The notes: generated by a model not told the origin, from the letters alone. DNA of 64,000 bases from Nannocystis punicea (GCF_026965555.1 NZ_CP114040.1:2294001-2358000); one strand, 5' to 3'; positions 24,996 through 34,689 are shown, counted from the stretch's first letter. Translations and numbers: made by a program.

Positions 24996-26165
24996 TCAGG
25001 GCCCTTTCTTGCGCTCGGGGAGCGCGAGGGAGAGCGCGAGGAGCAGCAGCGCGGGGATGACGAGGAAGGCGTAGCCCTCCTCGCGGTGCGCGGTGACTGT
25101 GTCCTCGCGCTGGCCCTTGGAGAGGTCGCGGATCCACTCGGACACCTTGTCGAGGCCGAACTTGTCGGGCTCGACGAGGACGTAGTCGCCGCCGGTGGTC
25201 TTGGCGATGTCCTTGAGGGTGGCCTCGTCGACGCGGGTCATGAGGTAGTTGCCCTGCTCGTCGGTGACGAAGCCGTCGGGGTTGCCCTCGGCGTCGAACC
25301 TCTGGATCGGCTCGCCGGACTTGGAGCCGATGCCGACGGTGTAGATCCGCACGCCGAGCTTGGCGGCCTCGGTGGCGACCTCGAGCGGGCGCGAGACGGT
25401 GTCCTCGCCGTCGGTGAGGAGGATGACGACCTGGTCGGACTCCGAGGGCGGGATGTCCTCGACCGCCTTGCCTTCCTTGGTCGGGAACGACTTGGTCGGG
25501 CCGCCCTCGGGGCCGGCAGCGGCGGCGCGGCGGGCGTCGATGAGGAAGGTCAGCGCCAGCTTGAGCGCCTTACCGATCGCGGTGCCGCCGGGGTTCTCGG
25601 TGCGCGGGTCGGCCTTGTCGAGGTAGAGCTTGAGGACGCGGGCGTCGCGGCTGACCGGCAGGCCGCGCGCGGCCCCGGCGAACACGACCAGACCGACACG
25701 GTCGCCGCGGCGATCGGCCTCGTCGAGGAACCGCTGCAGCTCGGCCGCGAGCCGCTCGCTGCGCGACGGGTAGACGTCGCGCGCGAGCATCGACTTGCTG
25801 TAGTCGACCGCGAGCACGATGTCGAGGCCGGTGGCGGGGACGATGGTGGTCTCGCCGCCGTACTGCACGCGCAACAGACCTGCGCAGAGGAGCATGACCG
25901 AAAGGACAGAGACGACGGCGGCGACGACCCGGCTGGCGTGGTTGACGCTGCCGACCAGGCGCTCGACGAGGACGGGGCTGCCGAGGCTGGCGAGGCCGCG
26001 CCGGCGCTGGCGCGCGGCCCAGATGTAGGCGGCCGCGGCCAGCGGGACCAGGACGAGCAGCCACAGCAGGTCCTCGCGGGCGATGACGACCTCCTCGAAC
26101 AGGGTCAGGACGTCCTTGGTCTCGGCGTCCTGGGCGAGGTCGCGGAGCACTTCGGCGGGGCTCAT
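24996..26165 (-). CDS. batA: Von Willebrand factor A protein, BatA/BatB type
   Basis: This 389-residue protein has membrane helices at about 33-50 and 80-97 and a VWA domain with the metal-site motif DYSKS (121-125). A second metal-binding Thr lies in GGTAIGKAL, and LLTDGEDT is present. A C-terminal helix lies near 365-383. Such proteins work with MoxR AAA+ ATPases, and Bat proteins are linked to stress or oxygen tolerance. The ATG at 26165 is chosen. The frame stays open for another 53 codons only because the 5' end of the gene was duplicated into the upstream gap. It is the second of two VWA genes in the operon. Confidence 0.85.
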   Translation of the reverse strand: MSPAEVLRDLAQDAETKDVLTLFEEVVIAREDLLWLLVLVPLAAAAYIWAARQRRRGLASLGSPVLVERLVGSVNHASRVVAAVVSVLSVMLLCAGLLRVQYGGETTIVPATGLDIVLAVDYSKSMLARDVYPSRSERLAAELQRFLDEADRRGDRVGLVVFAGAARGLPVSRDARVLKLYLDKADPRTENPGGTAIGKALKLALTFLIDARRAAAAGPEGGPTKSFPTKEGKAVEDIPPSESDQVVILLTDGEDTVSRPLEVATEAAKLGVRIYTVGIGSKSGEPIQRFDAEGNPDGFVTDEQGNYLMTRVDEATLKDIAKTTGGDYVLVEPDKFGLDKVSEWIRDLSKGQREDTVTAHREEGYAFLVIPALLLLALSLALPERKKGP

Positions 26166-26286
26166 GCGCACCTCCGCGGGAGGGACGGGGCGAGGGGGGT
26201 CGCGGCGCGGGAGCGCGGCCGATGGGGATGCTCGGCGTCCTGGGCGAGGTCGCGGAGCACTTCGGCGGGGCTCATGCGCACTTCCC
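26124..26286. repeat. Direct duplication of the batA 5' end
   Basis: About 45 bases around the start codon (from TCGGCGTCCTGGGCGAG to GCTCATGCGCAC) occur at 26125-26170 and again at 26242-26287, 117 bases apart. The upstream copy keeps the start codon and the first coding bases but leads nowhere. Confidence 0.85.
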
Positions 26287-26475
26287 CGGGCGAGGAGCGG
26301 GCGGAGGTCGGGCGGCGCGAGCATGGCTGAACAGACATGGCTGAACGGGCATGTCGCCGAAGGCCTGCCGGCGGCTGGGAGGCAACGGGCTGGAGGGGTC
26401 GCGGGGCCTGTTCAAAAAAACATGGCCGGAGAGACATGGCCGCACCGACATGTCCTTCGGGACGGGCGGCGGGGC
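26166..26475. other. Gap in the bat operon with duplication and palindromes
   Basis: These 310 bases separate two genes of an otherwise overlapping operon. They contain the duplicated batA start and a chain of palindrome-family half-sites between about 26329 and 26465, including CATGGCCGGAGAGACATGG and CATGTCCTTCGGGACG. No gene is evident. Confidence 0.6.
26329..26465. repeat. CATGTCC-family palindrome cluster in the bat operon
   Basis: At least six CATG-centred half-sites form imperfect hairpins, including ACATGGCTGAACGGGCATGT and the terminal CATGTCCTTCGGG. Confidence 0.65.
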
Positions 26476-27531
26476 TCATGGGAACCTCCGCAGGCGGGTC
26501 GAGCGGAGCAGGATGTCGAGCATGAGGAGGAGCAGGGCTGGCCACAAGACCAGGTGGAACAGCTGCGCGCGGATGTGCTCGCCGAGGATGGTCGAGCGCT
26601 CGAGCTTGTTGAGCAGGTCCTGGAAGGTGGTGACGAGGGCCTGCTGGTCGACCGCCGTGTAGGCGTAGCCGCCGGTGGTGCTGGCGATCCGCTCGAGCCG
26701 GCCGGGGTCGGTGGAGGCGGCCTGGCGACCGATCAGGACGGTGTAGACGTGGACGCCGCGGTCGGCGGCCTCGCGCGCCATCGAGTCGGGGTCGACGCCC
26801 TCGGCGTTGTGGACGCCGTCGGTGAGGAGGACGACGACCTTGCTGTCGGCGTCGGACTCCTTGAGGCGATTCAGCGCCTGGCCGAGGCCGGCGCCGATCG
26901 CCGTCTTGCTGCCGTCGAGGCTGCCGAGCTGCAGGCGGCGCACGAGCTGGCGCAGGACGCCGTGGTCGACCGTCAGCGGCGAGACGGTGGTGGCGGTGGC
27001 CCCGAACGCGACCATGCCGACGCGGTCGTGGCGGCGGCGGGCGATGAAGCTGTCGATGACGTCCTTGGCCGCCTCGAGGCGGTTCGGGTAGAGGTCGTCG
27101 GCCTCCATCGAGTCGGACAGGTCGAGGGCGACGACGATGTCGATGCCCTTGTGCTCGACGCGGTCGGTTGCGCGGCTCGACTCGGGGCGCGCCAGAGCGA
27201 GGGCCAGCAGGACCGCGGCCGCGAGGCGGAGGCCGTCGGGCAGGTGGGCCAGGCGGGCGGCGAGGCCGGGGCCGAGGCGGCGGGCCGAGGTCGCGCGCGA
27301 GAACTTGAGGGTGGCCGGGCGCGGCGAGACGACGCCGCGGATCACCACGGCCAGCAGCGGGACGAGGGCCGCCAGCAGCCACCACGGCGAGGCGATGACG
27401 ACGTGCCGGAGGTCGGCGCCGAGGTAGGCGGCCAGGCCCAGCAGGGACAGGCCGAGGGCGAGCCCGGCGAAGCCGAGGATCGGCAAGAGGTTGTGCAGCA
27501 CGGCGACGAGCCGCTTGGCGGAGGCGCTCAT
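26476..27531 (-). CDS. batB: Von Willebrand factor A protein, BatA type
   Basis: This is a 351-residue membrane protein. Hydrophobic helices lie at about 14-36, 48-66 and 100-115. The VWA domain has metal-site motif DLSDS (137-141) and VVVLLTDGVHNAEG. A final helix (LVLWPALLLLMLDILL) ends it. It is probably a MoxR-dependent membrane assembly or maturation factor. Its ATG overlaps the stop of the upstream gene by 4 bases (27528-27531). Whether it or the next VWA gene corresponds to classical BatA is unclear, so the symbol is provisional. Confidence 0.82.
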   Translation of the reverse strand: MSASAKRLVAVLHNLLPILGFAGLALGLSLLGLAAYLGADLRHVVIASPWWLLAALVPLLAVVIRGVVSPRPATLKFSRATSARRLGPGLAARLAHLPDGLRLAAAVLLALALARPESSRATDRVEHKGIDIVVALDLSDSMEADDLYPNRLEAAKDVIDSFIARRRHDRVGMVAFGATATTVSPLTVDHGVLRQLVRRLQLGSLDGSKTAIGAGLGQALNRLKESDADSKVVVLLTDGVHNAEGVDPDSMAREAADRGVHVYTVLIGRQAASTDPGRLERIASTTGGYAYTAVDQQALVTTFQDLLNKLERSTILGEHIRAQLFHLVLWPALLLLMLDILLRSTRLRRFP

Positions 27532-28751
27532 TCGCCCTCCTCCTTGAACTTGGGCACCGGCTCGGTCGGGATGTCCGACTCGGGCACGAGCTTGGGGGCT
27601 GCGCTAGAGGACATGTCCTTCGGGGCCTGTTCCTTGGGTCCTGTCCCCGAGGACGTGTCCTGGGGGGCCTGGTCCTTGGGACCGGCGGGCGCGACCGGGG
27701 TGGTCGCCACGACCATGCCGCGGGCCTGCTCGACCGCGGCCGAGGCCTCGCTCGGCGGCGGGGCGAAGCGGGCGAACTTGACGAGGTCGCACTGCTGCAG
27801 GAACCGGATCACCTCGGTCGGCTTGAGCGGGGCGATCGCGGCCTCGGAGCGGAGCAGGGCGGCCCGCAGCTCGTCGGTGGTGCGCTCGAGCGCGTCGATG
27901 CCGAAGCGGCCCTCGAGGTAGCCCTTGAGGATCTCGGTGAGCATCAGGTAGTGCAGCTGGAACTCGCCGCGGCCGGCGTAGTCGGCCTCCTTGAGGCGAT
28001 CGAGCGCGCGCAGGGCCACGCGGTCGGCCGGCTCGGGCGGCGGCAGCACGACCGGGCGCGGCCGCCGGCGCCAGCGCAGCCACAGCAGGGCCGATACGAA
28101 GCCGGCCACCAGCGCGCCGGCGGTGTAGTAGATCGCGGTCTCGGCGCGGTGGTTGGGATACTCGAGCGAGATCGGCGGGTCCTCGCCCTGGCGCTTGGGC
28201 TCGGCCTCGTTGGCCAGCAGCGCGGTGACCGTGAAGTTGTGCGACGGGACCTGGGCGGTCTGCACGGCGCCGTCGGGGGCGACGTAGGTGATCGGGAAGC
28301 TCGGGGTCTTGGCCTCGCCGACGGCGAAGTGCTGGATGGTGAAGGTGAAGACCTTGCGCAGGCCCTGGCCGGTGCTCTCCGGCTCGCTCTCCTCGACCGA
28401 GACCAGGTGCATCGGGTCGAGCTTGAGCCCGAGCGGGACGTTGACGGCGTAGCCGGTCGGGTAGGCGACCGTGACCTCGAGCTCGAGCAGGTCGCCGATC
28501 TGCGATGGGTCGGGGGTGACGCGCGCGCTGATCGCCACCGGGCTGTCGGTGGCTGGCGCAGAGGACATGTCCTCCGGGGCAGGTTCGTCGACCGGCGCGG
28601 CCGCGGGGAGCGGGGCGACGCTCGGCGCGGGCGCCGACGGGAGCGCGGGCTGCGTGGGCGTGGGCGGTGGGGTCGCGGGCTCGGGCGCGGGCGCGACGGC
28701 CGGGGCGAGCAGGGCGGCGAGCAGGAGACCGTGGAGAAGAGACAGCGTCAC
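27528..28751 (-). CDS. Bat-operon membrane protein (BatD/DUF4381-like)
   Basis: This 407-residue protein has a signal peptide and a Pro/Ala linker. An extracytoplasmic beta domain (AISARVTPDPSQIGDLLELEVTV) resembles the BatD or NEW3 type. After one membrane helix, a cytoplasmic helical domain carries LMLTEILKGYLEGRFGIDALERTTDELR, as in proteins placed between DUF58 and VWA genes in MoxR operons. Both ends overlap neighbours by 4 bases, so coupling is tight. Two linkers, APEDMSS near residue 60 and the C-terminal part with QDTSSGTG and APKDMSSS, are encoded by palindrome-family elements. The family name is tentative. Confidence 0.75.
   Translation of the reverse strand: MTLSLLHGLLLAALLAPAVAPAPEPATPPPTPTQPALPSAPAPSVAPLPAAAPVDEPAPEDMSSAPATDSPVAISARVTPDPSQIGDLLELEVTVAYPTGYAVNVPLGLKLDPMHLVSVEESEPESTGQGLRKVFTFTIQHFAVGEAKTPSFPITYVAPDGAVQTAQVPSHNFTVTALLANEAEPKRQGEDPPISLEYPNHRAETAIYYTAGALVAGFVSALLWLRWRRRPRPVVLPPPEPADRVALRALDRLKEADYAGRGEFQLHYLMLTEILKGYLEGRFGIDALERTTDELRAALLRSEAAIAPLKPTEVIRFLQQCDLVKFARFAPPPSEASAAVEQARGMVVATTPVAPAGPKDQAPQDTSSGTGPKEQAPKDMSSSAAPKLVPESDIPTEPVPKFKEEGE
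27608..27665. repeat. CATGTCC-family cluster in a coding linker
   Basis: GGACATGTCC is followed by GGGGCCTG, CCTGTCCCCGAGGAC and CCTGG half-sites. All are in frame in a disordered C-terminal linker. A sister GGACATGTCC is at 28563-28572. Confidence 0.7.
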
Positions 28752-29725
28752 CGGCGCATCCTCCTGGCCCGGCGGGCGAAGAAGTTGACGAGCGGCTGCT
28801 GCCAGTTGTCGCCGCAGCGGATCGACATGCTGTCGAGGCTGAGCTTGCGCAGCAGCTGGTCGAGGCGGGCGCGCTCGGCCTCGACCCGCTTGCGGTAGTT
28901 CTTGGCCCGGCGCGGGCTGAGGTCGAGGAAGCTGTCGCCGCCGAGGCCGAGCAGCTCGAGGTCCTCGAGGGCGACGAGGCCGAGCGCCGGCAGCTCGAGC
29001 TCGAGCGGGTCCTCGACGCGGATCGGGATCAGGTCGTGGCGGCGGCGCACCATCTTGAGCGCGTGCTCGAAGGCGCGGGCGGCGTCGGGCGAGTCGTCGG
29101 GGACGGCGTCGACGAAGTCGCTGATGAGGATGGCGACGGTGTGGCGCTGGCCGAGCCGCGCGAGGTACTCGAGGCCGCTGGCGACGCGGGTGGCCCGGCT
29201 CTGCGGGACGTGGGTCAGGACCTGCTGCACGACCGCGAGCACGTGCTTGCGACCGCTGCGCGGCGGGACGAACACCTCGACGCCGTCGGTGAAGCCGATC
29301 AGGCCGACCCTGTCGTTGTTGCGGATCGCCGAGAAGGCGAACGTGGCGGCCAGGCGGGCCACCAGCTGGCGCTTGTCGTAGTCGCGCGAGCCGAGGTCGA
29401 GGCTGCCCGACATGTCGACCACGAGCATGACGGTGAGCTCGCGCTCCTCGGTGAACAGCTTGACGTGCGGCTCGCCGGTGCGCGCGGTGACGTTCCAGTC
29501 GATCGCGCGCACGTCGTCGCCCGGGGTGTAGGCGCGGACCTCGGAGAAGGCGACGCCCTGGCCCTTGAACACCGACTGGTAGGAGCCGGCGAGGTGCTGG
29601 TTGACGAGCCGCGAGGTCTGGATCTCGATGCGACGGATCTCGCGCAGGAGCTGGGTGGTGCGCTCCTTCGCGGCCTCGGCGTCGCTCCGGCTCGGCGGCG
29701 ACTTATCGGCGGACGGGCGGGCCAT
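28748..29725 (-). CDS. DUF58 family protein
   Basis: This is a 325-residue cytoplasmic protein. The diagnostic DUF58 segment is GVAFSEVRAYTPGDDVRAIDWNVTARTG with LFTEERELTVMLVVDMSGS, the remains of a VWA metal site. DUF58 proteins are partners of MoxR ATPases. The ATG at 29725 follows the moxR stop by 8 bases, and the gene's stop overlaps the next GTG. The length is typical for the family. Confidence 0.88.
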   Translation of the reverse strand: MARPSADKSPPSRSDAEAAKERTTQLLREIRRIEIQTSRLVNQHLAGSYQSVFKGQGVAFSEVRAYTPGDDVRAIDWNVTARTGEPHVKLFTEERELTVMLVVDMSGSLDLGSRDYDKRQLVARLAATFAFSAIRNNDRVGLIGFTDGVEVFVPPRSGRKHVLAVVQQVLTHVPQSRATRVASGLEYLARLGQRHTVAILISDFVDAVPDDSPDAARAFEHALKMVRRRHDLIPIRVEDPLELELPALGLVALEDLELLGLGGDSFLDLSPRRAKNYRKRVEAERARLDQLLRKLSLDSMSIRCGDNWQQPLVNFFARRARRMRR

Positions 29726-29733
29726 GGCGGCGC

Positions 29734-30741
<1,008 letters not shown>

Positions 30742-31142
30742 GGCTGTCGCTTGATGGGTACGCGGTGGTGGGGAGGCAAGGGGGTCGCGGCGGCTGGCGC
30801 GATCCGTGGTGCGCCGGATCTATACGCCCGGCCGCCTACCACGCAAAGTGGCGGGTTATTTCCCGGTCTGCGGGCCCTGAGGACAGGTGCGGGGCCGGTC
30901 CTGCGTGCGCTCCGGACCTGGAGGGGCGGCGAAATTTCGGGTTCCGAGCGCTCACTCGCGGACGCCGCAGCTCGTCGAGGACGCTCGCTGCCGGGGCCCG
31001 GCTCGGCGTGAGGTCGGAGTCACACGCGCCCGGGTTCGCCGTGAAACATCCGCCAAGGCTCGCCGAGCGGACCGGCGGCCGCGCACCGGCGCGCGCGCGC
31101 CGGTTTGACGGACGGCGGCCGGTGTTCTAAAAGTGCCGCCGC
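30742..31142. other. Divergent intergenic region
   Basis: These 401 bases lie between moxR and the acidic protein gene. They contain one GGACAGG half-site near 30881 and, at the right end, a TTGACG-17-TAAAAG promoter. I see no gene and no other structure. Confidence 0.55.
31105..31133 (+). promoter_or_regulatory. Sigma70-like promoter TTGACG-17-TAAAAG
   Basis: The best complete promoter in the window. The -35 TTGACG is at 31105-31110, the spacer is 17 bases and the -10 TAAAAG is at 31128-31133. The ATG at 31143 is 9 bases further, again implying little or no leader. Confidence 0.55.
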
Positions 31143-31595
31143 ATGGTTGCCCCGCGCCAGCTCGAACGGCTCTTCGACCTCCGCACCGTCCGCCGCAACA
31201 TCCGCGGTGGGCTCATCACCAAGGAACGCTACGAGGAGTGGCTGAAGACCCTCCCCGACGCGGCCGACAACGTCGCCACGGTGAGCTTCGAGGACGAGGA
31301 GCGCGAGGCCCGTCGCGCCGCGCCGCGCTTCCCCGTGATTTCTCCCACGCGTCCGCTGGTCAGCGCGCCGTTCGACGACGAGGACGACGAGTACGACGAC
31401 GAGGACGAGGACATCGAGGGCGACGAGGCTGACGAGGTCGAGGTCGCCGCGGCCCCGCCGGCGAGCGAGCCTGCGAGCGAGCCCGTGAGCGAGCCTGCGG
31501 GCGAGCCTGTGAGCGAGCCCGCCGGCGAGCCCGAGCCCGAGCCCGAGGCCCCGGCCGCCGACGTCGACGCCGGCGAATCGAACGACGAGGGCTGA
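31143..31595 (+). CDS. Acidic low-complexity protein
   Basis: This is a 150-residue protein of unknown function. The first 60 residues are globular-looking (RTVRRNIRGGLITKERYEEWLKTLPDAAD). A highly acidic stretch (DDEDDEYDDEDEDIEGDEAD) follows, then SEPAGEP-type repeats. The acidic tail has a tandem DNA basis (GAGCCTGTGAGCGAGCC units near 31490-31530). It lies 6 bases ahead of the HtrA gene and is probably co-transcribed with it, so an envelope stress link is conceivable. Confidence 0.7.
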   Translation: MVAPRQLERLFDLRTVRRNIRGGLITKERYEEWLKTLPDAADNVATVSFEDEEREARRAAPRFPVISPTRPLVSAPFDDEDDEYDDEDEDIEGDEADEVEVAAAPPASEPASEPVSEPAGEPVSEPAGEPEPEPEAPAADVDAGESNDEG

Positions 31596-31601
31596 TCGCC
31601 C

Positions 31602-32675
31602 GTGCGTGCGCCGCTGGTCGTCGGGCTCGTCGCGCTCGTCGCGTGCCGACCGCTCGACGACGAGGCGCCGCCATCACCTGTCCCTTCGGACAGCCCCAAG
31701 GCCGAGCCGGCGCCGACGCCGAGCCCGCCGCCGGGGCGACCGCCGCGCTCGCAACTGGCGCTCCCCGACTTCGCGGCGGTGACCGAGCAGATCGCCCCGT
31801 CGGTGGTCAGCGTGATCTGCACGCTGCCGCAGGCGGCCGGTCGCCCGAAGCGCGGGATCGGCAGCGGCACGATCGTGCGCGCCGACGGCCTGGTGGTGAC
31901 CAACGCCCACGTGGTGCCGCTCACCGCCAGCGCGATCGACGTCGAGTACGCCAATCAGGAGCGCGTGCGGGCGCAGGTGATCCACCGCGAGCCGCTGCTC
32001 GACCTGGCGGTGATCGCCGTCGACCCGCCGCGCGTCGACCAGGCGCCGGTGGTGTTCCGCGAGCGACCGGTGCGCCCCGGCGAGTGGGTGCTCGCCGTCG
32101 GCCACCCGTTCGGCCTCGGTGACACTGTGACCGTCGGCGTGGTGTCCGGCCTCGGGCGCGACTGGGTCGACGTCGGCAAGCCGGAAGATCTGCCGCAGGA
32201 CGGCTTCTTCAGCTTCGTGCAGACCGACGCGTCGATCAACACCGGCAGCTCGGGCGGGCCGATCGTCGACCTGCGCGGCGAGGTGCTGGGGATCGCCACC
32301 GCCGTCCGCGGCGAGGGCACCGGGATCGGCTTCGCCGTCCCGGCGCCGATGGTCCGCCGCTACCTCGAAGAGGTGCTGACGCACGGCCGTTTCCGCCGGG
32401 TCCGCCTCGGCCTCCGCGCCGCCGACGACGACGAGTTCCCGGGGCGCATGGCCACGGTCAAGGTGACCCGCGTCGAGGCCGCGGGCCCCGGCGCGAAGGC
32501 CGGCCTGCAGGTCGACGACTTCATCCTCTCGGTCGCGGGCCGCCCGGTCAGCCGGGTGTCCGAGGTCGCCTACCTGACGCAGCTGATCGGCGTCGACGGG
32601 CCGATCGAGATGCAGGTCCAGCGCGCCGGCGAGCCGCTGCGCTCGGTCACTCTGGCGCCCGTCGAGGGGCTGTGA
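31602..32675 (+). CDS. HtrA/DegP-like serine protease, lipoprotein
   Basis: This is a 357-residue trypsin-fold protease with a C-terminal PDZ domain. The lipobox VALVAC puts the lipidated Cys at 15. The catalytic residues are His103 (VVTNAHVV), Asp134 (LLDLAVI) and Ser217 (NTGSSGGPIVD). The PDZ core includes GPGAKAGLQVDDFILSVAGRPV. It should degrade or refold damaged envelope proteins from a membrane-anchored position. The GTG at 31602 gives a clean lipoprotein signal. A perfect CTGTCC/GGACAG hairpin (31678-31693) lies in the linker after the lipobox. The palindrome cluster downstream fills the gap to the convergent rlmI. Confidence 0.9.
   Translation: MRAPLVVGLVALVACRPLDDEAPPSPVPSDSPKAEPAPTPSPPPGRPPRSQLALPDFAAVTEQIAPSVVSVICTLPQAAGRPKRGIGSGTIVRADGLVVTNAHVVPLTASAIDVEYANQERVRAQVIHREPLLDLAVIAVDPPRVDQAPVVFRERPVRPGEWVLAVGHPFGLGDTVTVGVVSGLGRDWVDVGKPEDLPQDGFFSFVQTDASINTGSSGGPIVDLRGEVLGIATAVRGEGTGIGFAVPAPMVRRYLEEVLTHGRFRRVRLGLRAADDDEFPGRMATVKVTRVEAAGPGAKAGLQVDDFILSVAGRPVSRVSEVAYLTQLIGVDGPIEMQVQRAGEPLRSVTLAPVEGL
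31678..31693. repeat. CTGTCC/GGACAG hairpin in the htrA linker
   Basis: Perfect 6-bp arms flank a CTTC loop, encoding the disordered SPVPSDSPK linker after the lipobox. Confidence 0.7.
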
Positions 32676-32684
32676 ACTTGGAGA

Positions 32685-32757
32685 CATGCCCGAAGGGGCA
32701 TGTCGTGAGGGACATGCTCTGAAGGGCATGCCCGATCGGGCATGCTCTTCGGGCTAG
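32685..32757. repeat. Chain of CATGCCC/GGGCATG hairpins between convergent genes
   Basis: Two hairpins are perfect 7-bp stems with 4-base loops: 32685-32702 (loop GAAG) and 32727-32744 (loop GATC). A third at 32713-32730 has one G-T pair and shares CATG with the next, and a fourth partial one ends in rlmI. The chain occupies essentially the whole gap between htrA and rlmI. Sharing of CATG cores lets alternative hairpins form. Confidence 0.9.
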
Positions 32758-33896
32758 ACGTCGCGGCGCTGGTAGACGTTGACGCGCAGGTACTCGCCCT
32801 CGGCGTGGCCGGGCCAGACGGGGTGGTCGGGGCCGGGGCCGAGGGCGTGGACGCGGGCGAGGTCGCGGGCGCCGGCGGCCAGCAGGGAGGCGTCGAGGTC
32901 GGGGCGGCCGACGTGGTGCGAGCAGCTGCAGGCGATCAGGAAGCCGCCGGGGCGGAGGCGCGGGAGCAGGCGGCCGAGGCTGCGGGCCATGGCCGTGACC
33001 GCGCGCTCGCGGCCCTGCGAGCCGGTGGCGATCCGCGGCGGGTCGAACACGATCACGCCGAACGGGCCGGCCAGCGCCGGGTGGTCGAGGGCGCCGAACA
33101 TGTCGGCCTGGACGAAGGATGTCCGATCGGCCAGGTCGTTGCGGGCCGCGTTGCGGCGCGCGAACTCGAGGGCGCGCGCGCTCTGGTCGAGGCCGACGGC
33201 GGTGACCCCGGCGGCGGCGGCGTGGACGACGAAGCCGCCGACGTGGCAGCCGAGGTCGAGCAGCGGGCCGGCGGCGCGCACGGCCAGCTGAGCGGCGAGG
33301 CGGCGGTTGTCGCGCTGGTCGAGGTAGGCGCCGGTCTTCTGCGCCGGCGGGGCCGGGCAGCTGAACCAAAGGCCATGTTCCTGGAACTCGAGGACGGCCT
33401 CGGGATCGTCGGGCGCGGCCTCGTCGGCGATCACGAACACGCGGTCGGCGGTGCGCGGGCGCAGGAGGTCGAGGATCGGCGCGCGGCGAGCGGCGATCGC
33501 CGGGGTGCCGAGCTGGACCACGCGGTCGTCGCCGTAGCGGTCCACGACCAGGCCGGGCAGGCCGTCGCCCTCGCTGTTGACCTCGCGGTAGGCGGTGGTG
33601 CCGGGGTCGGCGACGAGGCCGAGCTCGGCGCGGGCGGCGAGAGCGGCGGCGAGCCTGCGCTCGAACCAGCCCTCCGCGGGCGGGGCTGCGCCCCAGTGGA
33701 CGACGCGCAGCGGGATGTCGGCGTCGGGCGCGAGCAGGCCCCAGCCGAGCACGGCGTCGCGGTGGTCGACGAGCTGCGCGAGGCTCGCGGGGTCCGGAGG
33801 TCCCCAGATCTTGGCGACCTGGCGCTGGCGGATCCACGGCCCGGACTCGGGGCCGATCCGGCCGGCGTCTCGCCGGAGTGCGACGCGGGTGGTCAT
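32754..33896 (-). CDS. rlmI: RlmI-like rRNA m5C methyltransferase
   Basis: This is a 380-residue class I SAM methyltransferase. The family signature REVNSEGDGLPGLVVDRYGD lies near 103-122 and QKTGAYLDQRDNRRLA precedes the SAM site LLDLGCHVGGF. The catalytic part has FDPPRIA and an ACSCSHHV motif with the likely catalytic Cys. The relatives methylate C1962 of 23S rRNA. The SAM loop reads CHVGG where the family usually has a TGGF loop, a small deviation. An ATAAT-type hexamer (CATAAT) lies 9 bases before the ATG. It diverges from the outer-membrane protein gene. Confidence 0.87.
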   Translation of the reverse strand: MTTRVALRRDAGRIGPESGPWIRQRQVAKIWGPPDPASLAQLVDHRDAVLGWGLLAPDADIPLRVVHWGAAPPAEGWFERRLAAALAARAELGLVADPGTTAYREVNSEGDGLPGLVVDRYGDDRVVQLGTPAIAARRAPILDLLRPRTADRVFVIADEAAPDDPEAVLEFQEHGLWFSCPAPPAQKTGAYLDQRDNRRLAAQLAVRAAGPLLDLGCHVGGFVVHAAAAGVTAVGLDQSARALEFARRNAARNDLADRTSFVQADMFGALDHPALAGPFGVIVFDPPRIATGSQGRERAVTAMARSLGRLLPRLRPGGFLIACSCSHHVGRPDLDASLLAAGARDLARVHALGPGPDHPVWPGHAEGEYLRVNVYQRRDV

Positions 33897-33905
33897 GCGC
33901 GGGGG

Positions 33906-33911
33906 ATTATG
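33906..33911 (-). promoter_or_regulatory. -10-like hexamer CATAAT for rlmI
   Basis: CATAAT on the minus strand is 9 bases before the rlmI ATG. It lies 16 bases from the opposite-facing TATGGT at 33928-33933, a symmetric arrangement like that of selB and selD. Confidence 0.4.
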
Positions 33912-33927
33912 CGCGAAAAAGATTTGC

Positions 33928-33933
33928 TATGGT
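33928..33933 (+). promoter_or_regulatory. -10-like hexamer TATGGT, leaderless type
   Basis: TATGGT, preceded by TGC, lies 9 bases before the ATG at 33943, with no Shine-Dalgarno sequence. Confidence 0.45.
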
Positions 33934-33942
33934 GCCCCCCGC

Positions 33943-34671
33943 ATGCTCCCCCTCGCGGCGCTCCTCGCGACGTGCCTGGCCTACGGCGCGTCTGGTATGC
34001 CGGCGCCGCGCGGCAACACGGTGCTGGACCTCGAGAAGAAGCGGGTGTTCGGCGTGTCGGTCATCGGTCGCATGGGCATCCTCATCGGCGCCGGCGACGT
34101 CCTGTTCGACCGCCGGCCGCCGCTCGGGTTCGGCTTCGGCATCGCCCTGCGCTACCACGCGCTGCGCCTCGGGCCGATGCGGTTCGGCTTCGAGTTTCAG
34201 GGCGGGCACACCCGCTTCCCCGACCGCAACCGCTTCACCGTGCCGGCCGACCCGACCACGCCGATCGACCCGAACACGGGGGCGCCGATCGGCCAGCAGG
34301 TGACGCGGGTCTCGTCGCTGTCTCACACCGACCTGACTCTCGGGCCATCCTTTCAGATCCCGGCGCGGGTGCTGGTGATCGAGGTCGGCGCCGGCGTGGG
34401 CCTGATGATCTCGAACTGGCGGCGCATGCGGTCGGCCAACCCGTGGGAGGACGAGCAGACGGTCGGCTACGACCCGCTGGTCCGCGCCGGGGCGAGCATC
34501 GGCGTGCCGATCCGCAAGAACCACGGCGTCGCGCTGGGGGTCGACTTCCAGAAGGCGTTCTCGCGCACGAAGGTGGTGGTCGACCCGGCCGCGCCGGTGG
34601 GCACGCCGCCCGACAGCGTGGTGTTCGACATGCTCCTCAACGTGACGCTGGCCTATCAGGCATGGTTTTGA
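33943..34671 (+). CDS. Outer-membrane beta-barrel-like protein
   Basis: This 242-residue protein has a short N-terminal hydrophobic signal (LPLAALLATCLAYGASG). Alternating amphipathic strands follow (LGFGFGIALRYHALRLG, MRFGFEFQGG, VLVIEVGAGVGLMISNW, GVALGVDFQKAFS). It ends in an aromatic AYQAWF, the usual sign of outer-membrane assembly. No specific family is recognised. The nearby gene at 45821 encodes a protein with a similar overall design. gpmI begins 18 bases downstream in the same direction, so co-transcription is possible. Confidence 0.7.
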   Translation: MLPLAALLATCLAYGASGMPAPRGNTVLDLEKKRVFGVSVIGRMGILIGAGDVLFDRRPPLGFGFGIALRYHALRLGPMRFGFEFQGGHTRFPDRNRFTVPADPTTPIDPNTGAPIGQQVTRVSSLSHTDLTLGPSFQIPARVLVIEVGAGVGLMISNWRRMRSANPWEDEQTVGYDPLVRAGASIGVPIRKNHGVALGVDFQKAFSRTKVVVDPAAPVGTPPDSVVFDMLLNVTLAYQAWF

Positions 34672-34689
34672 GGACAGGAGGATAGGGAC

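Noticed and set aside
26166..26324. Longer N-terminus for the batA gene
   Set aside because: The extension is the duplicated 5' segment plus low-complexity Arg/Pro sequence. The start at 26165 gives the membrane-anchored form expected for the family.
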